Notes: generated by a model not told the origin, from the sequence alone. A stretch of DNA of 64,000 nt from Actinernus sp. WN-2022 (GCA_030867875.1 JAOWCC010001634.1:36041867-36105866); one strand, 5' to 3'. Shown: positions 1 through 10,255, counted from the stretch's first letter. Numbers and translations are program-made.

Positions 1-1631
1 TCATCTAGAATACAACATTTTTACTCGGGACAGGTAGGACAGCTTAAACAAATCTGAGTATTTAAATGCACTCTATATATTTACTGTTAGATCGAATATT
101 TGCAAAACAGAACATATCCCTGGTCGGCGGAAAGAGAACGGGAAATGATCATGCCGAAGTTTCAGGTTCAGAGCTATTTGTGAAGCTGTTAGGATATCTT
201 CTGATGACCTGAAATATCGAGATAACCCATGAAGAGGAGATGATTACACCTGATCTGTGGGTTCAGGGCCAATATCAATTCGTTTGAAACTTTGACATTC
301 TACATTTGTTGTCAGTGATTCTAAACCAAAACTGAGGGCGATGAAAAAATTCAGCTCGATATCAGCGCAGGTATTCCGTTCTCTGTCTTCTACTTCTGTG
401 AAGACTGAACTGATCAGTGTTATTAGACTGATATAACGTTTCAAAGAGCAGAATGAAAGGATTCATATGTACTGACCAGAGCTGACCGGATGCACAGACT
501 GCACAAGAGCCTGGCTTATAGTTGGAAAACGTATCGACAAAGCAAAATAAACACTTTATAGTGTAACGTAAGGAAACCTCTTACAGTTTGAACATCGAAT
601 CCTTTTCTTTAACTGTTGTGTAATGTTTATTTTTAGCTGATCCCGAAGAGACGAAATTCACAATCTGATAAAAAACTATGTTGTTTGGAGCTGCAATATA
701 ATTACAAAATGAAACTTCGAAAATTAAATATTCAAAAGTTTGTCGCGGCTCGTTATCTACGAAATTAGGAAACTACGATTCACAATAAAGTGATGTTGTT
801 AAATGGAACCATAGCTGCTAACGTTTTTGGTTTAATGACGAAGCTAAATAAACAGTTTTGTCACAATTATGAGATTTAAATAGCATACAAAATACATTGT
901 AAGAATGAAAGAAAACTGTGCAACAATAATATAAGAACATTCAGCGATGCGAATCCAAGAATTATCGAACGTACCTTTCATAAAAGCTTTAACTAAAAAA
1001 AATATACCATCAAAACAGGATCCCTCCGAACCTTGAATAAAACTGGATAAGAGAATTTCAAGAGGAATAACTAAGAGTTTATTAGAATTCTTTAGAATCG
1101 TTTAATACCATAAAATATGGCAATGATATGGGATACGTTAATTTCTACCCGTTTCTTAATAAAAAAAAAAAATGTTTTATGAATTTGTTGTCAATAAATT
1201 TATGAAATTGTGTAAACCTTTAAGCTATTTTAATCTCTTCAATTTTCCGCGAAACAGTTTCAAAAATAGCGTTGTATTATTGCTTAGCAGATGAAATTCG
1301 GCATAATGATTATAGTTCCGTCCGCGTTACGTTCTGCTAACGTAAACATTAATTTATAATATAAAATCAGGAAAGATATTTGTCCAAACAGAAAATAGAG
1401 AGTGCATTTACTTTGCTTTAAACTTTCCTGCCTGTTCCGAGTAAAAGTGTTGTATTCTAGATAAATTATTGAAATTTAAATCAACTACACAAGTCTTCGC
1501 TGTGATGATTTTCAAACGCGCGCGGATATTTGGCTGTAGTTGCCATTTTAATGAACTTACTCTTACCCATAATGCACCCGATATATTGATATAGTTGAGG
1601 AGCGGGGGGTCAAAGTTTTTGCACTTCACTG
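1..1631. mobile_element. Non-autonomous Tc1/mariner-like element, left end cut by the window
   Basis: The first ~65 bases read as an imperfect reverse complement of about 1400-1465; both share TCTAGAATACAAC, a stretch like ACTCGGGACAGG, and TAAATGCACTCT. The right inverted end runs on to base 1631, where it closes with CACTG followed by TA, so the outer tip read inward is CAGTGAAGTGCAAAAAC. A CAG tip next to TA fits the Tc1/mariner superfamily. The matching left tip lies outside the window. No transposase frame is present in the 1.3 kb between the ends, so the element would have depended on a transposase supplied elsewhere. The superfamily is inferred from tip and flank only. Confidence 0.5.
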
Positions 1632-1641
1632 TATATATATA

Positions 1642-1795
1642 CAGTCAATGCCAAAAAGGTTGTCCAGCAGAACATAATATAATATTTTAATATCCATTGT
1701 TTTGGGCTATTGTCTAGACCAAGACAATAGGCCAAAACAATGGATATTAAAGTATTATATTATGTTCTGCTGGACACCCTTTTTGGCATTGACTG
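1642..1795. mobile_element. Palindromic Tc1/mariner-type MITE (154 bp)
   Basis: Near-perfect hairpin: it starts CAGTCAATGCCAAAAAGG, ends with the reverse complement CCTTTTTGGCATTGACTG, and almost its whole length pairs with itself. TA stands on both sides (1640-1641, 1796-1797). CAGT tips and a TA target are typical of Tc1/mariner. It lies 10 bases from the end of the larger element at 1-1631 in a TA-rich run, so both may have used the same kind of target. Confidence 0.75.
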
Positions 1796-1890
1796 TATAT
1801 ATATATATAAATATATAATTTGTGTATGAAATACATGTACTGATTTGAACAGGAGCAACTCATAACCGTTGTTAAAAATTTAATCAAAAC

Positions 1891-1907
1891 GTTTCGGCCT
1901 TCGTCAG
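1891..1907 (-). ncRNA. Possible hammerhead-ribozyme-like core motif
   Basis: The minus strand reads CTGACGAAGGCCGAAAC, which contains the CUGANGA and GAAA blocks of a hammerhead core separated by a very short GGCC stem. Hammerheads with minimal stems are known from Penelope-like elements. I cannot show helices I and III or a cleavage triplet, and no GIY-YIG or Penelope reverse-transcriptase frame is adjacent. This may be a relic of such an element's end or a chance match. Confidence 0.22.
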
Positions 1908-2901
1908 CTGATAAAAAGTAAAACTAAAAATACATTCCCAAGTTGGAAGGTACCTTATATAGTACAGGCTAGTGTAAATTCCTATAAGCTGAGAATAACT
2001 AAGCTATTAGGTAGTTTAAGAGAACAAAGTATTTTAAATCCTAAAAATGGTAATTATAGGAAGGTGCATCTAACAGGTTAAACATGCAGTGGTGACTCAT
2101 TAGTGCTATATATATATCATATATATTATTTTGTAAAAAAGGATGAATCTGATATGGATGTGGAACAAGAGGCTGAAAGAATAACTACCCCAAGACTGAT
2201 ATGAACTGGATCAATGGACAATGTACAAAGTTTGTTATTGGCTGCAAAAGGGATGATTATCTGTCATTAATATGCCATACAAACATAATTTTGGAATACA
2301 GTCGTAATATTGATTGGAACTCTGTGAGTTACTAAAAATGCATTTAGTGCAGTTTATCCAAAGGATTCAGATGTCATGAAATTGCAAGAATATGTATTCC
2401 TCTTTCTGGAATTATAAATACTTAGGTTATTAGTCAGCTAAGCATCTATTTACAGCTGTGCATGCTCCAAGATTTCGATCTCACTCGATTACAAAGCTTT
2501 GCCTGCTTCATTACATTGTATTTTAGGGAGCAGGCCAAACCACATGACCCATTTCATTCAACAGACACAGCTGTCAGCGCATGGTACCACCCCCATCCCC
2601 CATTTTTGACCATCTATTTTCCTTTCTGAGGGCCTATAGTGGTAATTTTAACAGAGAAAATGAAATGATAATGTAAGACAAACCATGCAGTGTATTTGTT
2701 TCTAGATTATGCCTTTTAGATATTTAAGAACAAATTATTTTTAATATTGAGTTTTCTCTCCAGTGGAGATGGCTGGCAGCAGCCCCCGCCCCCTACCTCA
2801 AAATGGGTCCGTCGAGAGGGCATGTCTTTTGACCTGCTCCCTTAGTGTGTTGTTGTACAAAAACATAATAGTGCGCTGTTGCTTAAATTTCAAAATGAAT
2901 G
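1908..2901. other. No gene recognised
   Basis: AT-rich sequence with a short (AT) run near 2107-2130 and a C-rich stretch near 2590-2610 that weakly resembles 2785-2800. The frames here are short and have no recognisable motif. Confidence 0.5.
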
Positions 2902-3379
2902 TAATAGACCCTTTCAGCTTGCCTGTTTGTTGCCCCATTTCAGGCCATGTGACCAGTTATCCAGAGAATTTACGGTATATCTTTGTTTTTCAATAGTCCA
3001 GTTTTGTATTCTAATTTACCGCTGTACATGGTGACTGTAGACATCTCAGTGTTCAGTGTTAGCCTCATCTTGGTGTTAAACATTCATAAATACCAGCAAG
3101 AAAGTGAACTATTCACAACTCTGCATATTGTTGTAGTTTTGAGTTTTACACCCTCTCGTTGTTATTTATGAATATTTAACCTTCAAATGAGGCTAATAAC
3201 ACTGAGCACATGCGTCTACAGTCATCACATTCAGCAGTCATTTTCGAATATGAAACAGAACTATTATAGAAATTGATATTTTTCTCTTGAGATACAGAGA
3301 AACAAAATAACTTTACTCAAGGGATATGTCATGTGGTCTGAAATGGGGCAACAAAGTGGCAAGCTACAATGGTCTATTA
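2902..3379. mobile_element. Long foldback (palindromic) element, about 478 bp
   Basis: The left arm beginning TAATAGACC pairs with the right arm ending GGTCTATTA. Inside them TTGCCCCATTTCAG on the left matches CTGAAATGGGGCAA on the right, and further in ATTCATAAATA pairs with TATTTATGAAT and TTAGCCTCAT with ATGAGGCTAA. Identity is moderate, so it is an old insertion. The frames at 2763-3171 are by-products of this palindrome. No coding capacity; family not recognised. Confidence 0.6.
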
Positions 3380-3589
3380 AGTGGTAATACAACTTAATGC
3401 CATGTATTTATGGTCTGCAGTCATACTCGATTACAAATTGCACTCACGCTTCACAGTCATGCAATTTTGTAACGAACCATACGATTCAGTCCAAATTAAT
3501 TGCACTCCACTCAGTTCTGTTAATTACCATTATTATTTTTTGTAGTTAGTTCTAAAGTCATGAAATGACTTTAACTTACAATATTATTG

Positions 3590-3920
3590 GGGACACTGTC
3601 AATCATGAAAGTTATTTTAAAGTAAATTACAATAGTAACACCTTAGTTAGAAGAGAAATATAATGTGAATATCCTGTTTGTTTTTATAAAGGATGGCAAA
3701 GATTAAAACTGGGTTACAAAAGTTTATTCTAGAAACTTGATTTTGGTTACAGTGAGCTCTAAATTTATCATAAAAGCAATATTTTTCATTCACTCGAATA
3801 ATAGCCATCCTTCATCCAAATTGTCTTTGAACTTTCTGGAAAGCATAATAAGCTAATCTGAGTTATTAATTTTGTCTTCCGTCAGGATAAAGTTTGTCAT
3901 TTTGGGGTTGACAGTGTCCC
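3590..3920. mobile_element. MITE with 13-bp terminal inverted repeats (GGGACACTGTCAA)
   Basis: Begins GGGACACTGTCAATC and ends GGTTGACAGTGTCCC, followed by TTTAA. The same right-hand tip plus TTTAA recurs at 60938-60955 in a different context, which supports a mobile family. A TTAA target (piggyBac or Kolobok style) is suggested by the right flank but not confirmed at the left one. No frame inside. Confidence 0.5.
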
Positions 3921-4260
3921 TTTAACAGTTTATATTTATATGGAAATCTGTTATCATCAATAACATTGCAATAGTTCAACATTAAATCAGTCATTAAATT
4001 TATTTGGTGTATTTATTACGAAATTTTCAAATGTTACATGTTTTTGTGCAATTTCCAAATTCATTTTTCCAGTATGTTTATTTTGAAATTATCAAATGGA
4101 TGTTATATAGACTAAATTGCTTGAAGTATTAAATGAAAATATATATTTAATGGTATGTTGTTGTATTCTTTTCACAATATCGTATGTTAAATTAGATCAT
4201 TGCATGGGGGCACAAAGCCATCTACATCATGTAGGTTTTAGGAGGGTTGAGCAATGTTTT
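3921..4260. other. No gene recognised
   Basis: AT-rich, low-complexity single-copy-looking sequence without a useful frame or repeat. Confidence 0.5.
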
Positions 4261-4580
4261 TGAGGTCAGTCCAGATATAAAAACGACCTCTGAAGAGTAG
4301 ATTAGTCATTCAACCCTTTAAAGAGCCATTTTAAAACGACTTGAGAAAGAGTCGAAACAACTCCTTTGAAGAGTAGAATAGTGATTAAACCCTTCAAAGG
4401 GCTATTTTAAGACTACCCCAGAAAGAGTCAAAACAACTCCTTTGAAGAGTAGTAATGACTCTTCAAAGAGTAGCGGCAAAATGCGTCAAAACAACTCTTT
4501 TCGAGGGGTCGTCCTGGGGTAAAAAAAACGACCCCTTTGAAGGGGTCAAAACTACTCTTTATGTTTTTACAGTGTAGTAG
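4261..4580. repeat. Degenerate tandem array built on self-complementary CTTTGAAG boxes
   Basis: Diverged units of about 80-90 bp repeat the phrase AACAACTCCTTTGAAGAGTAG and its variants at least four times. Each unit holds short palindromes such as GACCCCTTTGAAGGGGTC or ACTCTTCAAAGAGT, so the array can form a series of hairpins. No frame. It may be the body of a foldback element whose ends I cannot place. Confidence 0.6.
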
Positions 4581-5735
4581 TCAGTAATGACATCGTTGGA
4601 CTTTGATTAAAGGAACTGGCGGATATATTAAATGTCCGTCCTTGAATAGAAGCACCATGAAAAATAGTCAAGGGCTGCTGTAATGATGACTCGCGTACTT
4701 GTGTATTGGAAATGCTTGGCAGAAAACCTGAGAATAGCCTTCACAGCCTTCAGCCATTTTTCAAAAGCAAACCGAGAAGCCATTCGAGTGCATTTAGATG
4801 CACACATGAGTCTCATTGGCTGAGTCGTTGTTTTCTAGTTGCTGATTGGTTATATTTTTCACATCGGTGAAAAAGACGTATCGCTATGTTCTTTGCAGAA
4901 GTACTCAAAACCTTTAATTTCAAAGTTTCATATGTATAAAAATTGCCAAAGGAGTTAGGTGCACTTTTATATATTTTAAATATTTCAAGCGCGACTTTAC
5001 GTTTCCCTCTAAGCTTTCTTGGTAACAAATATTCTCTCGGCTGGCTCCTATCAATTCTTATTTATGTTCAGATGTGGACCACTCGGCAATCTGTCTGAAA
5101 TTGAAAATACGAACCCTTATCGGGTTTTGCGAGGATTCCTATTTGGCTTTGTTGTCGTATGCATTGTTTGGCCTTGTTTTGCTTTTCTGTTTTCTTTGTT
5201 TTCCAAACTAAGCTAAGGGCACCCTGCTTGCTTTTTGGAAGACATAAGGCCAACAACTGATGGAATTATGGAATCGTGTGTGTAAAAACGTTTCTAAATA
5301 AACGGGGGGTGCAAACTTCCTAGGAAATTTGCACCGGGGAGTGCAAATTTACGGGGGTGCAAATTTCCTTTGACACTGGCCGTCTGGAAGCTGACGTAGT
5401 AACTAAGCTTTAATTGGTAGAAGACTCGCGTGAAAATGTATAAATAATTCTTCGACTGATTTGTTCCTCTACTAGTTGAGGATTGACAGTTCGCAGGAGC
5501 AAGAGACTAAAACGTAGAGAGCTAGGAAAAGAGGTGTAGTTATGAAATGACTCTTTTTATTTTTTTTGTTTACTTTTCCAAAAAATGGGTGGACTTTATT
5601 TCGTTTTGGTTTAAAACATATTTCAACCACAACGATTCCTATTCAAGCCGACATAACAAAAAAAGAATATGAAACGAAAACTTGCCACACTGAATTGAAA
5701 TATGTGCGTGATGCTTTAAGGGAGTGACTGTCTGC
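4581..5735. other. No gene recognised; small GTGCAAATTTCC repeat
   Basis: Mostly unexplained sequence. At 5306-5370 a short phrase (GTGCAAATTT with G-rich spacers) occurs three times, partly inverted. The 60-70 codon frames here are overlapping on both strands and carry no motif. Confidence 0.45.
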
Positions 5736-5738
5736 CAG

Positions 5739-5856
5739 GTCCGAGTTGTTCAAAGCCCGATCAGTGTTAATCCTGGATCAACTCTGCACAGAACCTATTG
5801 GTTGTCATGGAGACTAACTCTGGATTAGCACTAATCGGGCTTTGAACAACCCGGCC
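5739..5856. mobile_element. Palindromic MITE with CAG target duplication (118 bp)
   Basis: Inverted ends GTCCGAGTTGTTCAAAGCCC and GGGCTTTGAACAACCCGGCC, with CAG directly on both sides (5736-5738 and 5857-5859). The element at 40627-40744 belongs to the same family and has the same flanks. As I recall, three-base CWG duplications are reported for some PIF/Harbinger elements (zebrafish Harbinger3), so that superfamily is the best guess. Confidence 0.75.
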
Positions 5857-5958
5857 CAGCTTGCTAATGTGGTAAGTGCAGGAGCTTACAGAAGGTTATA
5901 AGTGCCAACAGTGAAGAGTGGAACATGAGAATCAGTTGTGGCTCACGGTTATATATGC

Positions 5959-6261
5959 TTATGAGACATGATTATCCCATTTTGAAGCTGCATGAATATC
6001 AAGAGGATTTTTTAAAAATGCCAAAACCTTGTCTTTAACGCATTTCAAGTCTGCATGAAAGTACACATTTTTTATTTGTTCCCGCTTTACTCCTTCGTGA
6101 AGGAAACTTAAATTCTTGTATTTTGCATTTTGTGTGACACTTTGTGGAGGATCGGGTGTGTAACCACAAGGCTGCCATTGTGGTCCTGTGTTACTGGATG
6201 CGCACTGGTAGCCCTTTAGGTCTGTTAACTCACTCGATAAATAGCGTGGCCGGACCAACAC
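5959..6261 (-). CDS. Unidentified 100-residue open frame, possible exon or gene relic
   Basis: Open for 100 codons without an ATG near the start; the frame continues back to an AAG that could serve as a splice acceptor near 6268. The composition looks protein-like: a Cys- and Trp-containing N-terminal half with a PCGYTPDPPQSVTQ stretch, then a charged helical stretch around KREQIKNVYFHADLKCVKDK. It is not a shadow of a gene on the other strand and does not overlap a recognised repeat. I do not recognise the family. It could be a terminal exon ending in TAA near 5959, or debris from an unrecognised transposon. Confidence 0.3.
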   Translation of the reverse strand: MLVRPRYLSSELTDLKGYQCASSNTGPQWQPCGYTPDPPQSVTQNAKYKNLSFLHEGVKREQIKNVYFHADLKCVKDKVLAFLKNPLDIHAASKWDNHVS

Positions 6262-6540
6262 TCGGGTCTTAAATAACTACTGAGTAGAATGTAGTGAGTT
6301 TGTGAAACAATCTCGTTCTCGAACTGCAAATGGTTAGACCTTCACGTCGTCTTCTCTGATAAGGATATAAAATCGTAGGTCCGCACGTCGGCCTCAAGTT
6401 TATCAATCTCACCAGACTGTCACGAGTTACCGAAGTTAAATAAAGTTGCTTTACCTTTAAAAATCAACCAACTCCTTTTAATTCCCATTCATTAATTTAA
6501 TGAATAAATGCTCTTATTGATTTGGGATAAGAAGAAAGCT
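6262..6540. other. No gene recognised
   Basis: Contains a GGATATAAAA stretch at about 6362 and AATAAAG near 6440, the kind of promoter and polyadenylation signals seen in long terminal repeats. Neither LTR borders nor a second copy can be shown. Confidence 0.3.
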
Positions 6541-7381
6541 AATCAATCAATAATATTTATTTAAACACGATAGTATTTAAGCGTTGCCGCTTGTGGGGTC
6601 GTGTATAAAAAGTTTATTATCTAACTAACTAATTATCTAACTGTGTTAAAAAAAAAACCTACTAACTATGTTATTAAATTATTCTATGTTGTTAAAATTC
6701 TAATAGACATACATTATTTATAATATATATTATCGTAAGCTATAGTCATTATGAGCGAGAGTCATTTCTACAGAAGAACTAGGGTACTAAAAAGCTAAAA
6801 CAAGGCGAAATACTTTAAAAATGCTGTGTAAAAGTAATAATTAAAACAGTAGAAAATCATCGCTAACATTGTGAGTTTATTGAACAGATAAAACATTAAA
6901 ATCTAGCTTATGGAGTACGTCAGAATTCTTTGCCTTTTTACAATATTATTTTACAGTAACATTGTTATCATACAGATAGGAAAATGCATTCCATGCAATT
7001 GATCCTCTATGTGCGATGGAATTCTTCATGACATAAGTGTTGAAACGTGGCATAACAAGTTTGTTTGTGCCTCTAAGATTATACTTATTGTGGCGCTTTT
7101 CGATTATGTGGGACATACAAGTGGGTGTTAGGTCGTTATAAATCTTATATAGTAGTTTAACTAGGTTCAACTTATACATAAAAAATAGTGTGTCACATTT
7201 GGCATGTCTAAGTACTTCAATTGAATGCATATCTCGCGAAAGATTAAAAATAATTATTGCTGCTCTACAATGTAGGATCTCTAATGACTTAAAATTATCT
7301 TTACATGTTAGACCGCCCCACGCCGGCAACGCATAGGTAGCAGAAGATACAATTATCTTAAAATACAAATCTAAAAGTAAC
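6541..7381 (-). pseudogene. 3' end of a CR1/jockey-like LINE (reverse transcriptase C-terminus)
   Basis: The 140-codon frame at 6946-7368 matches the region after the polymerase core in non-LTR reverse transcriptases: an initial SSATYALPAWGG segment (usual form Y..P.W), then the arm ending in NLRG plus a PRFNTY block and a terminal SIAWNAF segment (usual W N.LP). Below it lies an untranslated tail that ends near 6541 with AATAAATATTATTGATTGATT, a short ATTG microsatellite of the kind CR1-group LINEs carry at the 3' end. The 5' side is lost where the inverted repeat at 7385 begins, so the copy is dead. Confidence 0.7.
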
Positions 7382-7399
7382 TGTCCACAGGCAGCCCAA

Positions 7400-7575
7400 G
7401 CTCAAGTTACGAAAATATAAGGGTTTGTATGGGAGCGTAGCGAGCTCAAGTTACGAAAATATAAGGGTTTGTATGGGAGCGTAGCGATCTCAAGTTACGA
7501 AAATATAAGGGTTTGTATGGGAGCGTAGCGAACTCAAGTTTCGAAAATATAAGGGTTTGTATGGGAGCGTAGCGA
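7400..7575 (+). repeat. 44-bp minisatellite, four units
   Basis: Unit CTCAAGTTACG followed by AAAATATAAGGG, TTTGTATGGGAG and CGTAGCGAA, repeated four times with few changes. Two units stand in the opposite arm at about 8979-9066 and two more at 23313-23402. Confidence 0.85.
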
Positions 7576-7627
7576 ACTCCGTTTAGAGGCCAGAAATACT
7601 GTAAAATATTTGAATAAAATGACTTAC

Positions 7628-7922
7628 CTTGCCACTGTGATGTCTTCTGTCGTGTTTCTCTCCTTGTTGGGTAGTTTTAAGCTGATTTCAGCCGTTTTTT
7701 TTTTCCGAGCCCCTTCTCCCAAAAAATAGAGAAGGCTGCACACTCGATTTGAGAACGCTCGACATCCAGGGCGATAAATCCCACTTCAAAAGCATTCAGA
7801 GTTCACAAAACCTCTACGAATTCCCGGCCCAAAGGTTGTTCCTTCCATAGAATGCCACTGTTAATCCATTCCTGTATTATCAAGCACACACGACGACATT
7901 TTCTTTCTCGAACTCCGTCCAT
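7628..7922 (-). pseudogene. Exon-like frame in left arm of the inverted repeat
   Basis: Reads from an ATG at 7922 to a GTAAGT donor-like site at 7622-7627. It begins MDGVRERKCRR, continues through EWINSGILWKEQPLGREF, and meets the same TGA after 39 codons that its twin in the right arm has; the frame then stays open through an ALDVER segment. Relative to the twin it carries a small insertion and a frameshift near the poly-A. No family recognised. Confidence 0.35.
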
Positions 7923-8126
7923 TTCAACTCCTAATCGCCGTCATAAAACTTTCACCGATACCACTACTATAAGATCGAGGTCGTGACCGTGTTGGGTTGA
8001 AAGCCAATACACAACAATGTTTTTTTTTTTTAGTGTAGAAGGCGGCTCTAATAGCTTAAAATAGAGGAAAAGATTAAATAAAACTGAGAAAGGAGAAAAA
8101 GAAGTAAAATAAATAAATTTAGAGCC

Positions 8127-8200
8127 TGGTGTAGCCGGACTCGAACTCCGGTCGTTCGGATCAAAAGCGCGTGATCTAAACCACTTTACCATAGTAAGAA
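8127..8200 (-). other. tRNA-like sequence (SINE head or tRNA pseudogene)
   Basis: The minus strand shows a perfect T arm, CCGGA-GTTCGAG-TCCGG, and upstream an A-box-like TGGTAAAGTGG followed by GATCACGCGC, then TACACCA after the T arm. The anticodon stem does not pair properly and no acceptor stem forms, so it is not a functional tRNA. A pol III promoter relic of a tRNA-derived SINE is the likely origin. Confidence 0.5.
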
Positions 8201-8644
8201 CTACGGGATTTTTATGCGAATTCGAGGCGATTTTCTGCATCTGATCGGCGTACAGTTTGCCAACCTTCCCGAGGGAAGGCAAATTACTGTAACTCCCTCA
8301 ATAAGACGATATTGAAGCTTCAGAGAAACTGAAAGAAATACACAAGAGACAGGTAAGAATATTTTGACGATTTATTGAATTTCATTTTAGAGCAAACGGG
8401 CATCGAACTAAAACTCCATACTGTATAAATTTCAAATATCGTTTGGATAGGCTGAGAAAATAGCCTCGAGTCAAATTCATACAAGGGTACCCTGGCCAGT
8501 AGGAAGTTTTGATCATCGAAATCTGACCTACCCCACCCGTGAAGGGTTACCTTTGCTGCGAAGGCTAGGCTGCTCAGCCAACTTTTCAACGAACTTTTAT
8601 CAGTGGTATCGGTGAAAGTTTTATGACGGCGATTAGGAGTTGAA

Positions 8645-8925
8645 ATGGACGGAGTTCGAGAAAGAAAATGTCGTCGTATGTGCTTGATAATACAGGAATG
8701 GATTAACAGTGACATTCTATGGAAGGAACAACCTTTGGGCCGGGAATTCGTAGAGGTTTTGTGAACTCTGAATGCTTTTGAAGTGGGATTTATCGCCCTG
8801 GATGTCGAGCGTGCAGCCTTCTCTATTTTTAGGGAGAAGGGGCTCCGAAAAAAAAACTCGGCTGAAATCAGCTTAAAACTACCCAACAAGGAGAGAAACA
8901 CGACAGAAGACATCACAGTGGCAAG
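8645..8925 (+). pseudogene. Exon-like frame in right arm of the inverted repeat
   Basis: Starts at ATG 8645 (MDGVRERKCRRMCLIIQEW), runs 39 codons to a TGA at 8762-8764, then stays open (GFIALDVERAAFSIFREKG, later NKERNTTEDITVAR) up to an AAG-GTAAGT splice-donor consensus at 8926-8931. Only one stop breaks about 94 codons and the same stop is in the left arm, so the stop predates the duplication of this sequence. The antisense strand is open for 207 codons across the same bases; I prefer the plus-strand reading because of the donor site. It may be a captured host exon carried by a mobile element. Family not recognised. Confidence 0.35.
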
Positions 8926-9081
8926 GTAAGTCATTTTATTCAAATATTTTACAGTATTTCTGGCTAGTAAACGGAGTTCGCTACGCTCCCATACAAACCC
9001 TTATATTTTCGTAACTTGAGCTCGCTACGCTCCCATACAAACCCTTATATTTTCGTAACTTGACCTTGGGCTGCCTGTGGT

Positions 9082-9798
9082 CGAAGCGTGTTTGAAAAGT
9101 TCAAACTCATGGCGCCACAAGTTGAATACTTTGGAAGGGCGACAGCTACAGGGAACGACGAAGTAAAAAATCAACATATCTCATAAATGGCTTGGAGAAA
9201 GCACAGGGAGCCCAGACTCGACATATATTTCCCGCGTTTTGGGTTACCTGTGGTATGTTTCATTAGCGATCTCGGATGAGTTTATATAATTGCTCCTTGT
9301 GAATTCTCTTTTCCGATTCCTACGAAATAAATCTTCAATAATAATAAAAGATGCGTGGGCCGTGGCAACTGCACTTGAAAGCACCGCCTGTGATGTCTAC
9401 CGCTGATTTGTGGACCGATCAATCTGCAAATCGTATACCGAGAGAAATATTTTGAATTCGGAATTTATTTTCCAGGCCGTTTTCACGTCGTTTGGCCTGA
9501 AACGTGGATGAGAAGTGCTTACACATCTCTGGATTTGTGTGCCGAAAGCAGAGGGGAAATCGATTTGAATTTATTGTCGAATTTCGGCGGCGAGTGATGT
9601 CACATCGATGAAACTATGAGCGCCTCGAAGCTGCATACCTTGTGTATATTTGTGTCTATGAGGTTGACACTCGGCCAACCGTCAAAACCTCGAGGCCTAA
9701 TAAACTGCTTTAAAAGTCCCCAAATCACCCCAAAACCATTCACACAACTTCATTAAGTTGCCGTTGCCGGTTCTCCCAAGCCATAGGCTAAGTATTCC
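9082..9798. other. No gene recognised
   Basis: Unexplained sequence of mixed composition between the inverted repeat and a SINE-like fragment; no long frame on either strand and no repeat seen. Confidence 0.4.
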
Positions 9799-9799
9799 G

Positions 9800-9900
9800 A
9801 CGAACTCCAGGATCGAATTGGAATTTAGGTTGGTTTTTGAGGAAGGAGGAAAACCGGAGAACCCGGAGAAAAACGCTCAGAGCAAGGGCTCGAGGTTTGG
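9800..9900. repeat. Fragment of a tRNA-related SINE-like repeat
   Basis: Shares the phrases GATCGAATTGGAATTTAG and AAACCGGAGAACCCGGA with better copies at 28735-28920, 32347-32535 and 41180-41585 and with a shorter piece at 11800-11880. In the full copies the block ends in a minus-strand B-box-like GGGTTCGAATTAC. Confidence 0.55.
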
Positions 9901-9958
9901 CACTGCAGGAGTAATAGATCAATCGAAGATCGCCATTGCCATTATGATATTTTCTTAA

Positions 9959-10251
9959 ATTAGCGATAGCACCGATACTGCTGGAAAGAGCACCTCAAAC
10001 TTAGTCAAAATCACAAAAATTGAGCGTTACATCTCACCTAGAAGCCAAGTATAGTCAAGTAAAGTGCGCTATTTTTACAGACTTTTGTATTAGGGGGTGC
10101 AACAATTTACACCCCTGCCGATACAAATGTCTGTAAAATATTTACTTTGCGGAGCCATAACTTTGCTCCCATACGAGATATAACTCTCAAATTTGGGCTT
10201 TTGATTAATATTTGAGGTGCTCTTTTCAGCAGTATTAATGCTGTCGCTAAT
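9959..10251. mobile_element. TTAA-flanked palindromic MITE (293 bp)
   Basis: Starts ATTAGCGATAGCACC and ends with its near reverse complement (GCTGTCGCTAAT); the pairing continues through GAAAGAGCACCTCAAA with TTTGAGGTGCTCTTTTC and an inner GGGGTGCAACAATTTACACCCC hairpin. TTAA stands on both sides (9955-9958, 10252-10255). A TTAA duplication is typical of piggyBac and Kolobok. Frames at 9758-9958 and 10107-10403 are by-products. Confidence 0.75.
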
Positions 10252-10255
10252 TTAA

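Larger units (their letters stand above)
7385..9081. repeat. Large inverted repeat with arms of ~580 and ~480 bp
   Basis: Bases ~7385-7966 are the reverse complement of ~8603-9081 at high identity. Each arm, read from the outside inward, has an outer tip with GGCAGCCCAAG, a 44-bp minisatellite (four units on the left, two on the right), a GTAAGT splice-donor-like site and an exon-like frame. The 640-bp centre differs from both arms. A third, partial copy of the outer half lies at 23303-23545. The simplest reading is two copies of one mobile family inserted head to head; an inverted duplication is the alternative. Confidence 0.75.

Noticed and set aside
8127..8200. Functional tRNA gene
   Set aside because: The T arm is perfect but the anticodon stem and acceptor stem do not pair; kept only as a tRNA-like relic.
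8320..8943. 207-codon minus-strand frame with a signal-peptide-like start
   Set aside because: It spans the inverted-repeat arm and unrelated centre sequence, reads antisense to a frame that ends in a consensus splice donor, and is not kept in the left arm. Treated as accidental.
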